Below are positions 25,367 to 35,105 of a DNA stretch of 53,424 nucleotides, in pieces. The DNA comes from Anaeromicrobium sediminis (GTDB lineage: Bacteria > Bacillota > Clostridia > Peptostreptococcales > Thermotaleaceae), in NCBI RefSeq assembly GCF_002270055.1, contig NZ_NIBG01000028.1, positions 1-53,424 of the forward strand. The letters run 5' to 3'. The translations under genes and the position numbers were made by a program. The notes under the pieces are model-generated. The model was not told the origin of the DNA and did no database searches. It saw nothing but the letters and a program-made list of their open reading frames with translations. Positions within the stretch are counted from its first letter, which is position 1. Each line of letters opens with the position of its first letter.

Positions 25367-26821
25367 ATGAAAACAACATTAAAATTTAAATTTCTATTAG
25401 GGTTTTTTGTAATATTTTTAGCGGCCTTTTTTGCACTTAATTATTCTCTAAGAATAATGATAGAGAATAATACTATAGGGATCATTACAAATGAATTGAA
25501 ATATATCAAGAAAAATTGTAATGCATATGTAAGAAAGTCTCTAATAATAAATCACATGAACAATGATGAAACTTCTTTTAGGCGTATTGTAGATGATACT
25601 ATAGATGAGGTTAAAAATATTAATGAAGCTGAGAGTGCAGCTTACGACCTAAAGGGGAATCTTATTTATTCTTCCAATGATGAAATATTTAAAAATTTAA
25701 AGCATGATGACTTAAGGAATGCTTTAGAGGGGTTAACTTCTTATGTAATAAATAAAGAAAAAAATAGTACGGTAGTATATTTTTCATATCCTGTAGTAAT
25801 AGAGGGAGAAAAGATTGGAATTATAAGACTTATAATGGATTATTCCCATGTATATGCTCATATTGCATATATAGAAAGGACTGTTGTATATATAACAAGC
25901 ATAATATTTTTATTAGCTTATATATTTTCCTGTATTTTATCCAAGAACGTTATTGGACCTATTGTTAAGCTTACAAGAGCATCTAAAGATATAGAACAAG
26001 GGAATTTAATGGTTCAAATTGATGTGAAAAGCAAAGATGAAATTGGAGAGTTATCTATGAATTTTAATAAGATGGTAAGACAGATAAATAAACAAATAGA
26101 TACTATTAAAAAGGATAGGGATAATTTAAGCGCACTTAATAATCATAGAAAGTTTTTTTTTGATAATGCAACTCATGAACTAAAAACGCCTCTTACTTCC
26201 ATAATGGGATATGCTGAAATAATAAAAAATAATGGTTTTCATGATCCTGAATTTTTTAACAAAGGAATGAAGAATATTATTGATGAAAGTAAACGGCTAC
26301 ACAATTTGGTTATAAATTTACTTGAAGTTTCAAAAGAAACATCAAAAATTGAGGAAGAGTTTACAAGAATAGATATTTGTGAATTACTTATAGATACCTG
26401 CCAAAATATGAGATTTAAAGCGGAAAGATATAAAAATAGAATTGAATGCAGTGTTGAAGATACTTTTTATATTTACGGAAGTGGTAATAAGGTTAAACAG
26501 GTTTTTATAAATATAATAGATAATGCAATAAAGTATGGATTTGTTAATTCTGTAATACAGGTAGAAGCCTATGGCCATGATGAATATATTGAGATAAAGG
26601 TTAGAAATGAAGGACAAGGAATAAAAGAGGAAGACATTGATAAAGTATTCACATCATTTTATAGAGTTGATAAGAAAAAGTCACGGGAATTAGGAAGTTG
26701 CGGATTAGGATTGAGTATAGCAAAATCTATTGTAGAAAATCATAATGGAGAAATAAAAATAAACAGTATAATAAATAAAGAAACTAGTGTTTTAATTAGA
26801 CTGCCTTTATGTAGGGAATAG
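25367..26821 (+). CDS. Membrane sensor histidine kinase
   Basis: A 484-aa kinase. The N-terminal membrane helix (about 8-27), an extracytoplasmic sensor of about 135 residues (with EAESAAYDLKGNLIYSS, suggestive of a Cache/PAS-like fold) and a second helix (about 170-190) precede a HAMP domain. HisKA with phospho-acceptor His in ATHELKTPLTS and HATPase_c with IIDNAIKYGF, EGQGI and GLGLSIAKS complete it. It should phosphorylate the regulator encoded immediately upstream. Confidence 0.92.
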   Translation: MKTTLKFKFLLGFFVIFLAAFFALNYSLRIMIENNTIGIITNELKYIKKNCNAYVRKSLIINHMNNDETSFRRIVDDTIDEVKNINEAESAAYDLKGNLIYSSNDEIFKNLKHDDLRNALEGLTSYVINKEKNSTVVYFSYPVVIEGEKIGIIRLIMDYSHVYAHIAYIERTVVYITSIIFLLAYIFSCILSKNVIGPIVKLTRASKDIEQGNLMVQIDVKSKDEIGELSMNFNKMVRQINKQIDTIKKDRDNLSALNNHRKFFFDNATHELKTPLTSIMGYAEIIKNNGFHDPEFFNKGMKNIIDESKRLHNLVINLLEVSKETSKIEEEFTRIDICELLIDTCQNMRFKAERYKNRIECSVEDTFYIYGSGNKVKQVFINIIDNAIKYGFVNSVIQVEAYGHDEYIEIKVRNEGQGIKEEDIDKVFTSFYRVDKKKSRELGSCGLGLSIAKSIVENHNGEIKINSIINKETSVLIRLPLCRE

Positions 26822-26852
26822 TTTAAATAGTATTAATGAAGGGAGGAAATTT

Positions 26853-28037
26853 ATGAAGGTTAGATTTAACAAATTCCGTAGAATTACAAAATATTCTGTA
26901 GTTTTAATTGTAGCTATAATTTTGGCTGTTACCATTAGTGGATATATTGAGATGAGTAAAGATAGAACCATAGTAATTCATAGTGAAAAGGAAGAAAAAG
27001 AATTTTTAAAGGAAGAAGAAACGGATTTAAATGTAAAAAATATTTACAGAAGATATACTTATGGGTCCTTTATACGTAGTAATATAATTGGATGGATGGA
27101 TAATGAAAATATTTTAGAGATCAGAGAAGAAGATAAAAAACGTTCTCTAAATAAGGTTAATTATAAATATGACTTTTATAGTACAGTCATGAATTTAAAA
27201 GGAGAAGGTAGATATGGTCATTTTAAACTATCTCCAAATGGGAAAAAACTCATCTATACATATAATAATGACATACGGAATAAAACGAAATTTTTCATGA
27301 GGGATTTGGAAAATAGTAATGAAACATTAATATATGAGTCTCAATATTCATCACATAATGAAACCATATCCTTTTCAAATAATAGTAAATATATGTTACT
27401 TTTTATAGGTAATGATTTTTCTAGTAAATTAAACAAGATAATCATTTATGAGTTAGAGAATGGTGGATCAAGAGAAATAGCTGTAGATGAATGGAATAAT
27501 ACTTACAAGTTTTCACCTGCTAAAATTTCAAATGATGGTAAAAAAGCATTGGTTATAGGGGAGGATTCAAAAGAAGTTGCACTGTATAGTGTAGATCTAC
27601 ACAAAGATACATTGAAAAATAATGATAGAAAAAAGATAACTAATTTGACTTATGGTAATGTGGAGTTTGTTGATGAGGATAGAATAGCCTTTATGACATT
27701 TAAAAATAATTCACTTGGTATATATGATGATGAAACAGGTAAAACTTATTGTCCTGTAGGAATAATTGATAATTTTAAAATATCACATAATAGTAAATAT
27801 ATAATTTATTCAAAGTATATAGAAAAGAAGGGGAGTTATAATGTATATTGTGGAAAATTGCAGGGGAATAAAATTATAAACAGTAAATTAATATATCAAA
27901 ACTTTAAGCCATTTGACATACTTTGGAGTACAGATAATAAGAAAGTTATTGCAACTGGATATACATATGATGCTAAAAAAGATTATAGTTCAAATAGTAT
28001 TATGGATCACCATTACATAATAATAGAATTTAAATAA
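26853..28037 (+). CDS. Membrane-anchored beta-propeller-like protein
   Basis: A 394-aa protein with an N-terminal anchor helix (about 13-31) and an extracytoplasmic body. Repeats such as LSPNGKKLIYTY, FSNNSKYMLLFI, ISNDGKKALVIG and ISHNSKYIIYSK recur roughly every 50 residues, the signature of TolB/PD40-like propeller blades. No catalytic residues are evident. It lies 31 bp after the kinase, with GGAGG before the ATG, and shares the terminator, so it probably belongs to the two-component operon as an accessory or output protein. Related three-gene units occur in clostridia, but I cannot name one. Confidence 0.72.
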   Translation: MKVRFNKFRRITKYSVVLIVAIILAVTISGYIEMSKDRTIVIHSEKEEKEFLKEEETDLNVKNIYRRYTYGSFIRSNIIGWMDNENILEIREEDKKRSLNKVNYKYDFYSTVMNLKGEGRYGHFKLSPNGKKLIYTYNNDIRNKTKFFMRDLENSNETLIYESQYSSHNETISFSNNSKYMLLFIGNDFSSKLNKIIIYELENGGSREIAVDEWNNTYKFSPAKISNDGKKALVIGEDSKEVALYSVDLHKDTLKNNDRKKITNLTYGNVEFVDEDRIAFMTFKNNSLGIYDDETGKTYCPVGIIDNFKISHNSKYIIYSKYIEKKGSYNVYCGKLQGNKIINSKLIYQNFKPFDILWSTDNKKVIATGYTYDAKKDYSSNSIMDHHYIIIEFK

Positions 28038-28040
28038 AAA

Positions 28041-28088
28041 GACATATATTACTTAAAATTTATTTTAAGTAATATATGTCTTTTTTTA
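28041..28088. terminator. terminator of two-component operon
   Basis: A near-perfect 40-base palindrome, opening GACATATATTACTTAAAAT and closing with its complement at 28080, followed by seven T. Confidence 0.92.
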
Positions 28089-28297
28089 TTTGATAATTTA
28101 CAAATTTATACTTTATCAGTAATTACATATGATTCTGTTACACTTTTTTTACAATTTTTTTGAACTTTATTTACAATTTAGATAAACGTTAGATATAACT
28201 GAATGATATATTAGTTATTGGCATTGAGAATGAAATTCAATATTAATAAATATAGATTTTTATTATCAATACCAAATATTTGAAAGAAGGTAAAAAA

Positions 28298-28414
28298 GTG
28301 CTCAGTATGCAACACAGATAGGAACAGGTGGACATGGAGGTCCTAGCCAGAAATGTTTCATTGAAGGAGAAAAAACTCACCCATAAAGAATTTCCTAAAC
28401 AGTGTATGGAAGGA
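28298..28414 (+). repeat. Decayed attachment site relic
   Basis: GTGCTCA, GGTCCTAGCCAGAAAT (about 28349) and ATAAAGAATTTCCTAAAC (28383-28400) align in order with the P arm and core start of the intact site at 40 kb. The core then diverges (AGTGTATGGAAGGA in place of CGTGTGTCGGAGGT), and no P' arm follows. I read it as an old right-hand att site. The rest of 28089-28575 shows no gene. Confidence 0.68.
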
Positions 28415-28575
28415 ATATTTTTATTTTTTAAACTTTAATAGAGTGTCCATATTCTTCTGTTGTTCCATTAGAAATGGAAATTTTTATATTCAAATGTAAA
28501 CGCACTTTATTATTGAAAGGAGGAACTATTTTTTCAGTTACAGGAGTAAAAAGAATATTTTAAGGGGGAAGGATT

Positions 28576-31500
28576 TTGAATAATAAAAATTCAAGAATAT
28601 TAAGTATTATAATGACTTTTGTCATGATTTTTACTATTTTCTTTGGTAATTTTTCAGCTACGGAAGTTTTTGCTGCTGAAGATAATAAATCACAAGTTAA
28701 TTATGAAGAATTTATTAAAGAATCTTTTAATGTAGATGAATCAAAGGAAAATAAATCTTATGATTCTGATGAAGAGGTAAGATTAATTGTAGAACTTGAA
28801 GAAGCATCTGTTAAAGATTATGTTGCCAGCGATTCAAAGGGAGCATTACAAAGGGCAGCACAAGATAAAAATCTAGTTAATAGAGTGCTTGATACGCAAA
28901 AACAGTATCAAAATGAAGTTAAAAAAATTAATAATGACATTAAGATTAGAAAGAGCTATTCATTATTACTAAATGGATTTAGTATGGACGCCAAGTACGG
29001 TGATATGGAAAAAATTAAAGATATTCCAGGTGTTAAGAACGTTACAATTGCTAAAACTTACTATCCAGTGCCAAATATGAATAGTGCTAGTGAATTGGCA
29101 AATGCAACTAAGGTTTGGCAAGACTATGGATATGATGGAGAAGGACTAGTAGTATCTATTATTGACTCAGGAATAGATTATACTCATAAAGATATGGTAG
29201 TATCCGATAGTACTTTAGTTAGATTAGAAGAAAAAGACATTGAAGAGATGAATAACAACTCATCTAATGCAAAGGGAAGATATTATACTAGAAAGATTCC
29301 GTATGGTTATAACTTTGCGGATAATAACTACGAAATTATAGATACAAAAGATGCCCACGGAATGCATGTTGCTGGTATAGTGGGAGCTAATTGTCAGAGT
29401 GAAGAAGAAATTGAAGAAAACGAAGGTATTAAAGGTGTTGCACCAGAAGTACAGTTGCTTGCAATGAAAGTTTTCTCAAATGATCCTGATAATAAGGGAG
29501 CTGTATCGGATGATATTGTATCAGCTATAGAGGATTCTATTGCTCATGGTGCTGATATAATCAACATGAGTTTAGGTGCTCCAGCAGGTTTCCAAAATCC
29601 TAATGATCCTGAACAAAGAGCAATACAATTAGCAGTTGAGAATGGAATAGTAGTTGTTGTTTCAGCAGGTAACGATACTACATCAACAGCACCTCATATG
29701 ATGGAGGGGTTAAAAGATATTGCTTTAGTAGGTGATCCTGGTTTAACTCATGAATCTATTCAAGTAGCATCTTTTGAAAATAGTAAAATCGTTCAATACG
29801 GGTTTGAATATAAGAGTGAAGAAGAAGAAGGGTCTGTCCCTTATGTTTTACAAATGGAAGAAAATGATCCAATAACTGTATTTGGTTCAGTATACGGTAC
29901 AGAATCAGAGACAGTATATGATATAGATATAATGTCTGCAGCATCGGATACAGTAACTGAAACTGTATATGGTACTGTATATGGTACAGAATCAGAATCA
30001 GAGACTGTAACAGATGCCGTATATGGAGGATATGAACTAGTTGATTGTAAATTAGGAAGATTTCCTTCTTGGGATACGGATGTAGACGATTTTAATGGGA
30101 TCGACCTAAAGAATAAAATCGCACTGATCGAAAGAGGAGAAATATATTATACAAGAAAAGTACTAAATGCACAAAACCATGGAGCAGCTGGTGTAATCAT
30201 TTATAACCACGAAACAGGTGGAGAAGAGTTAATAGAAATGCAAGAAAATATGTTCATAGAAATACCAGCAGTGTTTATTAGACATTCAGATGGGGTTAAG
30301 CTTAAGAGCCTTATAGAAGACAAGGTGAGAGTTGAATTTAATGGGAAAAAACATGAGTTTTCTAATGCATTCTCAGGAGAAATGTCAGGATTTACATCTT
30401 GGGGCCCAGCTCCAAATCTTGACTTTAAGCCTCAGATAACTGGTGTAGGAGGAAACATATACTCAACCCTTAATGACGATAAATATGCTACTTACTCAGG
30501 TACATCCATGTCATCTCCATTTGTAGCTGGTGTAATGGCATTGATTTATGACCACATAGACCAGTTAGGAATGAAGTTTGATACGCCAAAAGAAAAGGTT
30601 GAGTTTGCTAAAGCAATGGCAATTAATACGGCAACAGTAAAAATGGACAAGGATAATCCAGATGTTCCATATTCACCAAGAAGGCAGGGTGCTGGACTTA
30701 TAAATGCAAAAGCTGCTATAGAAAATGAAGTTACAGTTACTGTTGATGGTGAATCAGTTGCAGCACTTAAGGAAATAGGTAAAGAAACGGAATTTACAAT
30801 GACATTACATAACTATGGAAAAGAAGATAGAACTTATAATGTTGTGGATTTAAGCGAAGTTTTAACTGAAGTAGAAGTAGATGAGGATAAAGTAGAAATG
30901 ATGCCTTATGATGTTAAATTAAAAGGCGCAAAGATTACATTTGATAAAGATGAAGTTACGGTTAAGGCAGGAGAAAAAGCACAAGTTAGAGCTACAATTA
31001 CCATGGATGAGTCAACACCTAAACAAAGCTTCGCAGAAGGGTTTATTAGATTTGTTGATGTAGCTGATAATGCTCCTGAAATAGGAATGGCTTATATGGG
31101 ATTCTATGGTGAATGGGATAAGTTAAATAATATAGATGATCCAGCCTACGAAGATACTTCTGTATTTGGATTAACTACATTAAGAACACTGTATGAAGAC
31201 ATGTGGTGGAGCACAGATTTATCTTTAGGAAATGGTGATCCAAAGAATGGTGAAGAGGTTGATCCTGAAACATATGGTATCAATCCTGATAATGGTATGA
31301 TTAATAATGTTGCACCAGCATTATCTTTCTTAAGAAATGTTAAAGAACTGACTGTTGATATAACAGATGAAAATGGTAAAGTAATTAAAACAGTAGGAAA
31401 AAATAGTGATATACGAAAATTTATTGTAAGAAGATATGAATATGAAGAAGTACCACTTTTTAGAGTTGATTTTGATAACTGGAAGTGGGATGGAAAAGTA

Positions 31501-33168
31501 TATGACTCAGCAACAGGTGAATATGTTACTGCTGAAGAAGGACAGTATTATGTAAATATTAGAACAAAGACGGATATTGAAAATGCAGAAGATCAAGTGG
31601 TGACAATGCCTATTAAGATAGATGCTACAAAGCCTGTTGTTAACGTAGACGCATATGAAGGATTGAATATATCAAGTGCTGAATCTTATGAAGTAGAATT
31701 TAATGCAGAGGATGGTGTAGGAGCAGGTATTAGAGCCTTTGCCTTCTATATAGATGACAAAGTATATTACGATGAAAACTATAAATCACAATTTATGCCA
31801 GAAGATTTAGAATACAATGAAGAAACAGGAATGTATTCTATGAAGTTAAATTTACCAACACCTTCATCAGATATCCAGATATATAAAATCCGTGTTTCAT
31901 CATTAGATAATGCAGGTAACGTAGGAGAAAAAGAAGTTAAGGTAATGTATTCAGAGCATGAATCATGGGATTTAGAGGTAAACAGAGATAAAGAAGTATA
32001 TGAAGTTGGAGAACCTATTACCTTGGAATTTACAGTACCTGATAGTTTATTACAAGAATTAGATCATTTTGAGTTATCGTTCTGGGATGATGAGTATAAT
32101 AAACTAAAACTAAAAACAACAGGTAAAGAATTATCATATACTATTCCTAAAGATACCTTTATAGAAGGTGGAAGTAAAAGCATAAGTATTAAGGCAATAG
32201 ATGCTAATGGTAAAGAATTGGCTTATGATTATTATGATGTATATATAAACGCAGAATTTGCTGACGTAAGTCTTCTTGACTTAAAGAATGGCACTATTTT
32301 TAAAGAGAGCAATCCTGAAATAGTAGGATTAGTAACTAGTAACAATTACAAAACATTCAAGATTAATGGAGAAGAAGTTACGCTAGGGAAAGAAGGTGCC
32401 ATAGGATATTTACCTCTATACTTTGTACATAAGCTTGAGCTAGAGCCTGGGAAATGGAATAAAGTAAATGTGGACCTGATTGGTGAAAAGGGTGAAGATA
32501 TAGCCTATGCATATAGTGTAGCCTATGATAATCAAGCTCCAGTCCTTACACTAACAGATATAAATTCTGAAGAAGAAAATATAGAAGTATTTGTGAAAGA
32601 TGATTCTGCTACTTATACATTAAAAGGATCTGTAAAAGATGATATGTTTGGATATAAGCTTTCAATAAATGGGGAAGTTATTGAAAATATTCAAAGCCCT
32701 AATGTATTAGGTGATGAATCATTAAGAGAATTTGAATATGAAGTTCCTCTTAATGGAGATACAACTATTATTAAAATTGAAGTACAAGACGTAGTAGGAA
32801 ATGCTACAACAAAAACAATTAAACTAGTAAAGACTTATGAAGAGTCAAAAACTCCTATAAAGGTGGAAAACTTAACTAATGATAAAACATTTAAAAATGG
32901 TGATCAAGCAAAAATAGAGGTAAAAGCAACAAACTTAACAGGAACAGAAAGACCTGCAACACTTATTGTTGCCTTATATGATGAAAATAACAACATGGTA
33001 AATGCTGCCTCAACGTCTCAAAGCTTAGATGAGCATGAAAGTGTAGTTATGAGCAGTATGATGAATATACCTAAAGAAGGAAACTATACACTAAAATGCT
33101 TTGTATGGGATACATGGGAAAATATGAAGCCTTTATCAGATTCAAGTAAATATACAGTGCAAAAATAA
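28576..33168 (+). CDS. Large extracellular subtilase (S8, lactocepin-like)
   Basis: A 1530-aa exported serine protease. Order: signal peptide (cleavage near VFA-AED), an I9-type propeptide (about 50-165), then the S8 domain with Asp197 (IIDSGIDYTHKD), His261 (DAHGMHVAGI) and Ser644 (SGTSMSSPFVAG). A PA domain lies in the loop between His and Ser (about 495-590, LKNKIALIERGEI). Several beta-sandwich/Fn3-like domains follow to the C-terminus. A repetitive insert at about residues 434-486 (VYGTESE twice) precedes the PA domain. There is no LPxTG or SLH motif, so it may be released or held by the SLH protein encoded next. Start: TTG 28576 with AAGGGGGAAGG upstream. Confidence 0.9.
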   Translation: MNNKNSRILSIIMTFVMIFTIFFGNFSATEVFAAEDNKSQVNYEEFIKESFNVDESKENKSYDSDEEVRLIVELEEASVKDYVASDSKGALQRAAQDKNLVNRVLDTQKQYQNEVKKINNDIKIRKSYSLLLNGFSMDAKYGDMEKIKDIPGVKNVTIAKTYYPVPNMNSASELANATKVWQDYGYDGEGLVVSIIDSGIDYTHKDMVVSDSTLVRLEEKDIEEMNNNSSNAKGRYYTRKIPYGYNFADNNYEIIDTKDAHGMHVAGIVGANCQSEEEIEENEGIKGVAPEVQLLAMKVFSNDPDNKGAVSDDIVSAIEDSIAHGADIINMSLGAPAGFQNPNDPEQRAIQLAVENGIVVVVSAGNDTTSTAPHMMEGLKDIALVGDPGLTHESIQVASFENSKIVQYGFEYKSEEEEGSVPYVLQMEENDPITVFGSVYGTESETVYDIDIMSAASDTVTETVYGTVYGTESESETVTDAVYGGYELVDCKLGRFPSWDTDVDDFNGIDLKNKIALIERGEIYYTRKVLNAQNHGAAGVIIYNHETGGEELIEMQENMFIEIPAVFIRHSDGVKLKSLIEDKVRVEFNGKKHEFSNAFSGEMSGFTSWGPAPNLDFKPQITGVGGNIYSTLNDDKYATYSGTSMSSPFVAGVMALIYDHIDQLGMKFDTPKEKVEFAKAMAINTATVKMDKDNPDVPYSPRRQGAGLINAKAAIENEVTVTVDGESVAALKEIGKETEFTMTLHNYGKEDRTYNVVDLSEVLTEVEVDEDKVEMMPYDVKLKGAKITFDKDEVTVKAGEKAQVRATITMDESTPKQSFAEGFIRFVDVADNAPEIGMAYMGFYGEWDKLNNIDDPAYEDTSVFGLTTLRTLYEDMWWSTDLSLGNGDPKNGEEVDPETYGINPDNGMINNVAPALSFLRNVKELTVDITDENGKVIKTVGKNSDIRKFIVRRYEYEEVPLFRVDFDNWKWDGKVYDSATGEYVTAEEGQYYVNIRTKTDIENAEDQVVTMPIKIDATKPVVNVDAYEGLNISSAESYEVEFNAEDGVGAGIRAFAFYIDDKVYYDENYKSQFMPEDLEYNEETGMYSMKLNLPTPSSDIQIYKIRVSSLDNAGNVGEKEVKVMYSEHESWDLEVNRDKEVYEVGEPITLEFTVPDSLLQELDHFELSFWDDEYNKLKLKTTGKELSYTIPKDTFIEGGSKSISIKAIDANGKELAYDYYDVYINAEFADVSLLDLKNGTIFKESNPEIVGLVTSNNYKTFKINGEEVTLGKEGAIGYLPLYFVHKLELEPGKWNKVNVDLIGEKGEDIAYAYSVAYDNQAPVLTLTDINSEEENIEVFVKDDSATYTLKGSVKDDMFGYKLSINGEVIENIQSPNVLGDESLREFEYEVPLNGDTTIIKIEVQDVVGNATTKTIKLVKTYEESKTPIKVENLTNDKTFKNGDQAKIEVKATNLTGTERPATLIVALYDENNNMVNAASTSQSLDEHESVVMSSMMNIPKEGNYTLKCFVWDTWENMKPLSDSSKYTVQK

Positions 33169-33179
33169 TAATGAAAAGT

Positions 33180-33210
33180 ATAGTTAGCCTCATTTTATGA
33201 GGCTAACTAT
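33180..33210. other. Perfect hairpin without T run
   Basis: ATAGTTAGCCTCAT pairs with ATGAGGCTAACTAT across a 3-base loop (TTT in plus sense). What follows is GCTAAATAAATG, not a T run. It could act as an RNA processing or stabilising structure, or a weak terminator, between the protease and the SLH protein genes. Confidence 0.6.
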
Positions 33211-33271
33211 GCTAAATAAATGATTTGTACTTAAGTTAATTGCCATTTCGTGAAAAGGAAGGTGAACAGGT

Positions 33272-34681
33272 TTGAGAAAGACAATAAGCATAGTTTTTTT
33301 ATTGATAATGGTGTTTGGTTGCATTCCAGTTACTGCTGCATCAAACAATAATTTAGTAATAAATCTAGACGCTAATAAAGTAAAATTAAATAATCATACT
33401 ACATTAAGAGGGGTAGTATCACAAGGTGAAAATCCTGTGAGCAATGAGGATGCTACAATAAAAATATTAGATTCTAAAGATAAAGTAGTATATGCAGATC
33501 AAATGAAAACAGATAAGGATGGAAAATTTGATGTTAAAGTAAACGTAAGTGAATCTTATTATGCTAAAGGCGATTATAGAATCTACGTTACAGCAATGGA
33601 TGTAAAAGAAAATATTTCATTTACAGTTAACACTGATGACGGTGACACTGGTGGATCTGGTGGACCTAGCGGCGGTGGCGGCGGTGGATCGAAACCTGAA
33701 GAACCACAAGGAACAAATAAATTAGTAGCTTCAGAAAAAGTTTCTTCAAAAGGTGCTACTGTTAAGGCGGAAAATGGAAATGTAGAATTAGTTTTTCCAA
33801 AGGGCACATTTGAACAAGAAGCTGATGTAAGTATCGAGTTAGTAGATAAGAAAGAAATAATAGAACCAAATAAAGTTAGTTCTTTAGAAAGAGTTGCGGA
33901 TGTATATGAATTTAATTCAAGCATCTCAAAATTCAAAAACAAGGTAGAGGTTACATTAAAATACGATAAAGATAAGCTTAAAGGTAAAAATGAGGAACTA
34001 CTAGGCATTTACACATTTAATGAAGTAGCCAATACATGGGACTACGTAGGTGGAAAAGTAGACATAAATAAAGGTACAATCAAAATTAAACTTGAGCATT
34101 TTAGTAAATATACTGTAATGTTATCAAATAAGACATTTAATGATATTAAAAACTATGATTGGGCAAAAAATGCAATAGAAGTTATGGCAAGCAAGAAAAT
34201 CATTAATGGTCGTGGAGAAGGAATATTTGATCCAGCTCAAAACATTACAAGGGCAGAGTTTGCAACATTGATTACTAAGATGATGGGATATTCTACTGAA
34301 AATATGAATGTACCATTCACAGATGTAAATAAAGAGGCTTGGTACTACAATTATGTAGGAGCTGCATACCAAAATGGTTTAATCAATGGTAGAAGTGAAA
34401 CGGTATTTGATCCAAACGGAAAGATTACAAGACAAGAAATGGCAGTGATTGCTGCAAAAGTTCTTGAACAAGAAGGATATGCAAAGGTAAGTTTAGACAA
34501 GCTAAACATCTTTAATGATAAAGGAAATATTGCATCATGGGCAAAATCTTCTGTAAGCTTATGTGTTAATGAAAATATTATTAGTGGAATGGGAAATGGA
34601 ATGTTTGCTCCAACTCAAAATGCAAATCGTGCACAAGGTGCTGTGGTGCTTTATAAAATTTACAATTTAATTGGAAAATAA
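33272..34681 (+). CDS. SLH-domain surface protein
   Basis: A 469-aa exported protein. The signal peptide ends near TAA-SNN. An immunoglobulin-like domain (about 28-118) is followed by a glycine-rich linker (GGSGGPSGGGGGG), a beta domain (about 150-285, VELVFPKGTFEQEADV) and three SLH repeats (about 290-340, 350-400, 410-465) with ITRAEFATLI, ITRQEMAVIA and ANRAQGAVVL. SLH repeats bind pyruvylated cell-wall polysaccharide, so it sits on the cell surface. Start: TTG at 33272 with AAGGAAGGTG upstream. It follows the giant protease by 103 bp and may be its surface partner (inference). Confidence 0.88.
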   Translation: MRKTISIVFLLIMVFGCIPVTAASNNNLVINLDANKVKLNNHTTLRGVVSQGENPVSNEDATIKILDSKDKVVYADQMKTDKDGKFDVKVNVSESYYAKGDYRIYVTAMDVKENISFTVNTDDGDTGGSGGPSGGGGGGSKPEEPQGTNKLVASEKVSSKGATVKAENGNVELVFPKGTFEQEADVSIELVDKKEIIEPNKVSSLERVADVYEFNSSISKFKNKVEVTLKYDKDKLKGKNEELLGIYTFNEVANTWDYVGGKVDINKGTIKIKLEHFSKYTVMLSNKTFNDIKNYDWAKNAIEVMASKKIINGRGEGIFDPAQNITRAEFATLITKMMGYSTENMNVPFTDVNKEAWYYNYVGAAYQNGLINGRSETVFDPNGKITRQEMAVIAAKVLEQEGYAKVSLDKLNIFNDKGNIASWAKSSVSLCVNENIISGMGNGMFAPTQNANRAQGAVVLYKIYNLIGK

Positions 34682-34757
34682 ATCTAAAATTGCTAGGGCT
34701 TAAAATGTGCTCTATCCTAAAGACAATTTTAAAAAAATGACTTAAGCTACTAGTAGA

Positions 34758-34790
34758 TGAGTCCTGTATTGAACAGGGCTCATTTTTTAT
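34758..34790 (+). terminator. terminator after SLH gene
   Basis: TGAGTCCTG (34758-34766) pairs with CAGGGCTCA (34774-34782) with one G-T pair, followed by six T. Confidence 0.8.
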
Positions 34791-34802
34791 ATTTATAAGA
34801 GA

Positions 34803-34901
34803 ATGGAAGGGGAACGTAAGTTCAACAAAGATATATCATCAATACTAAATCAATTCTTTAAAGAAAAGATGGAGAACATAGCTCATGTGGCAGTCACGTA
34901 G
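34803..34901 (+). CDS. Possible short ORF (32 aa), uncertain
   Basis: A frame MEGERKFNKDISSILNQFFK continuing with EKMENIAHVAVT and TAG. No good ribosome binding site is visible (the upstream bases are part of the terminator). The composition is coding-like, so it may be a fragment of a lost gene, perhaps a transposase. I cannot assign it. Confidence 0.25.
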   Translation: MEGERKFNKDISSILNQFFKEKMENIAHVAVT

Positions 34902-34916
34902 GTGAAAAGCAATAAA

Positions 34917-34937
34917 TGATAATGATAATCATTTACA
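34917..34937. promoter_or_regulatory. Fur-type box upstream of the 230-aa gene
   Basis: TGATAATGATAATCA (34917-34931, one mismatch to the 7-1-7 consensus TGATAATNATTATCA) overlaps TGATAATCATTTACA (34923-34937, two mismatches), giving the hexamer ladder typical of Fur boxes. It stands 170-190 bp before the next start codon, so the link to that gene is likely but not certain. Confidence 0.65.
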
Positions 34938-35105
34938 ATTACTATTATTCTTGATATACTACAGAGTATATAGGTGGTATAAATCATCGTCGCCAAATTT
35001 ATGTTATGGAGATGTTTAAAAATAACTTCTTAGAAAATGCAACGTATACAAATGCTATATTCTTTGTGACAATTTAGAGTAGGATAAGATTTGAGGTGGG
35101 TAAAC

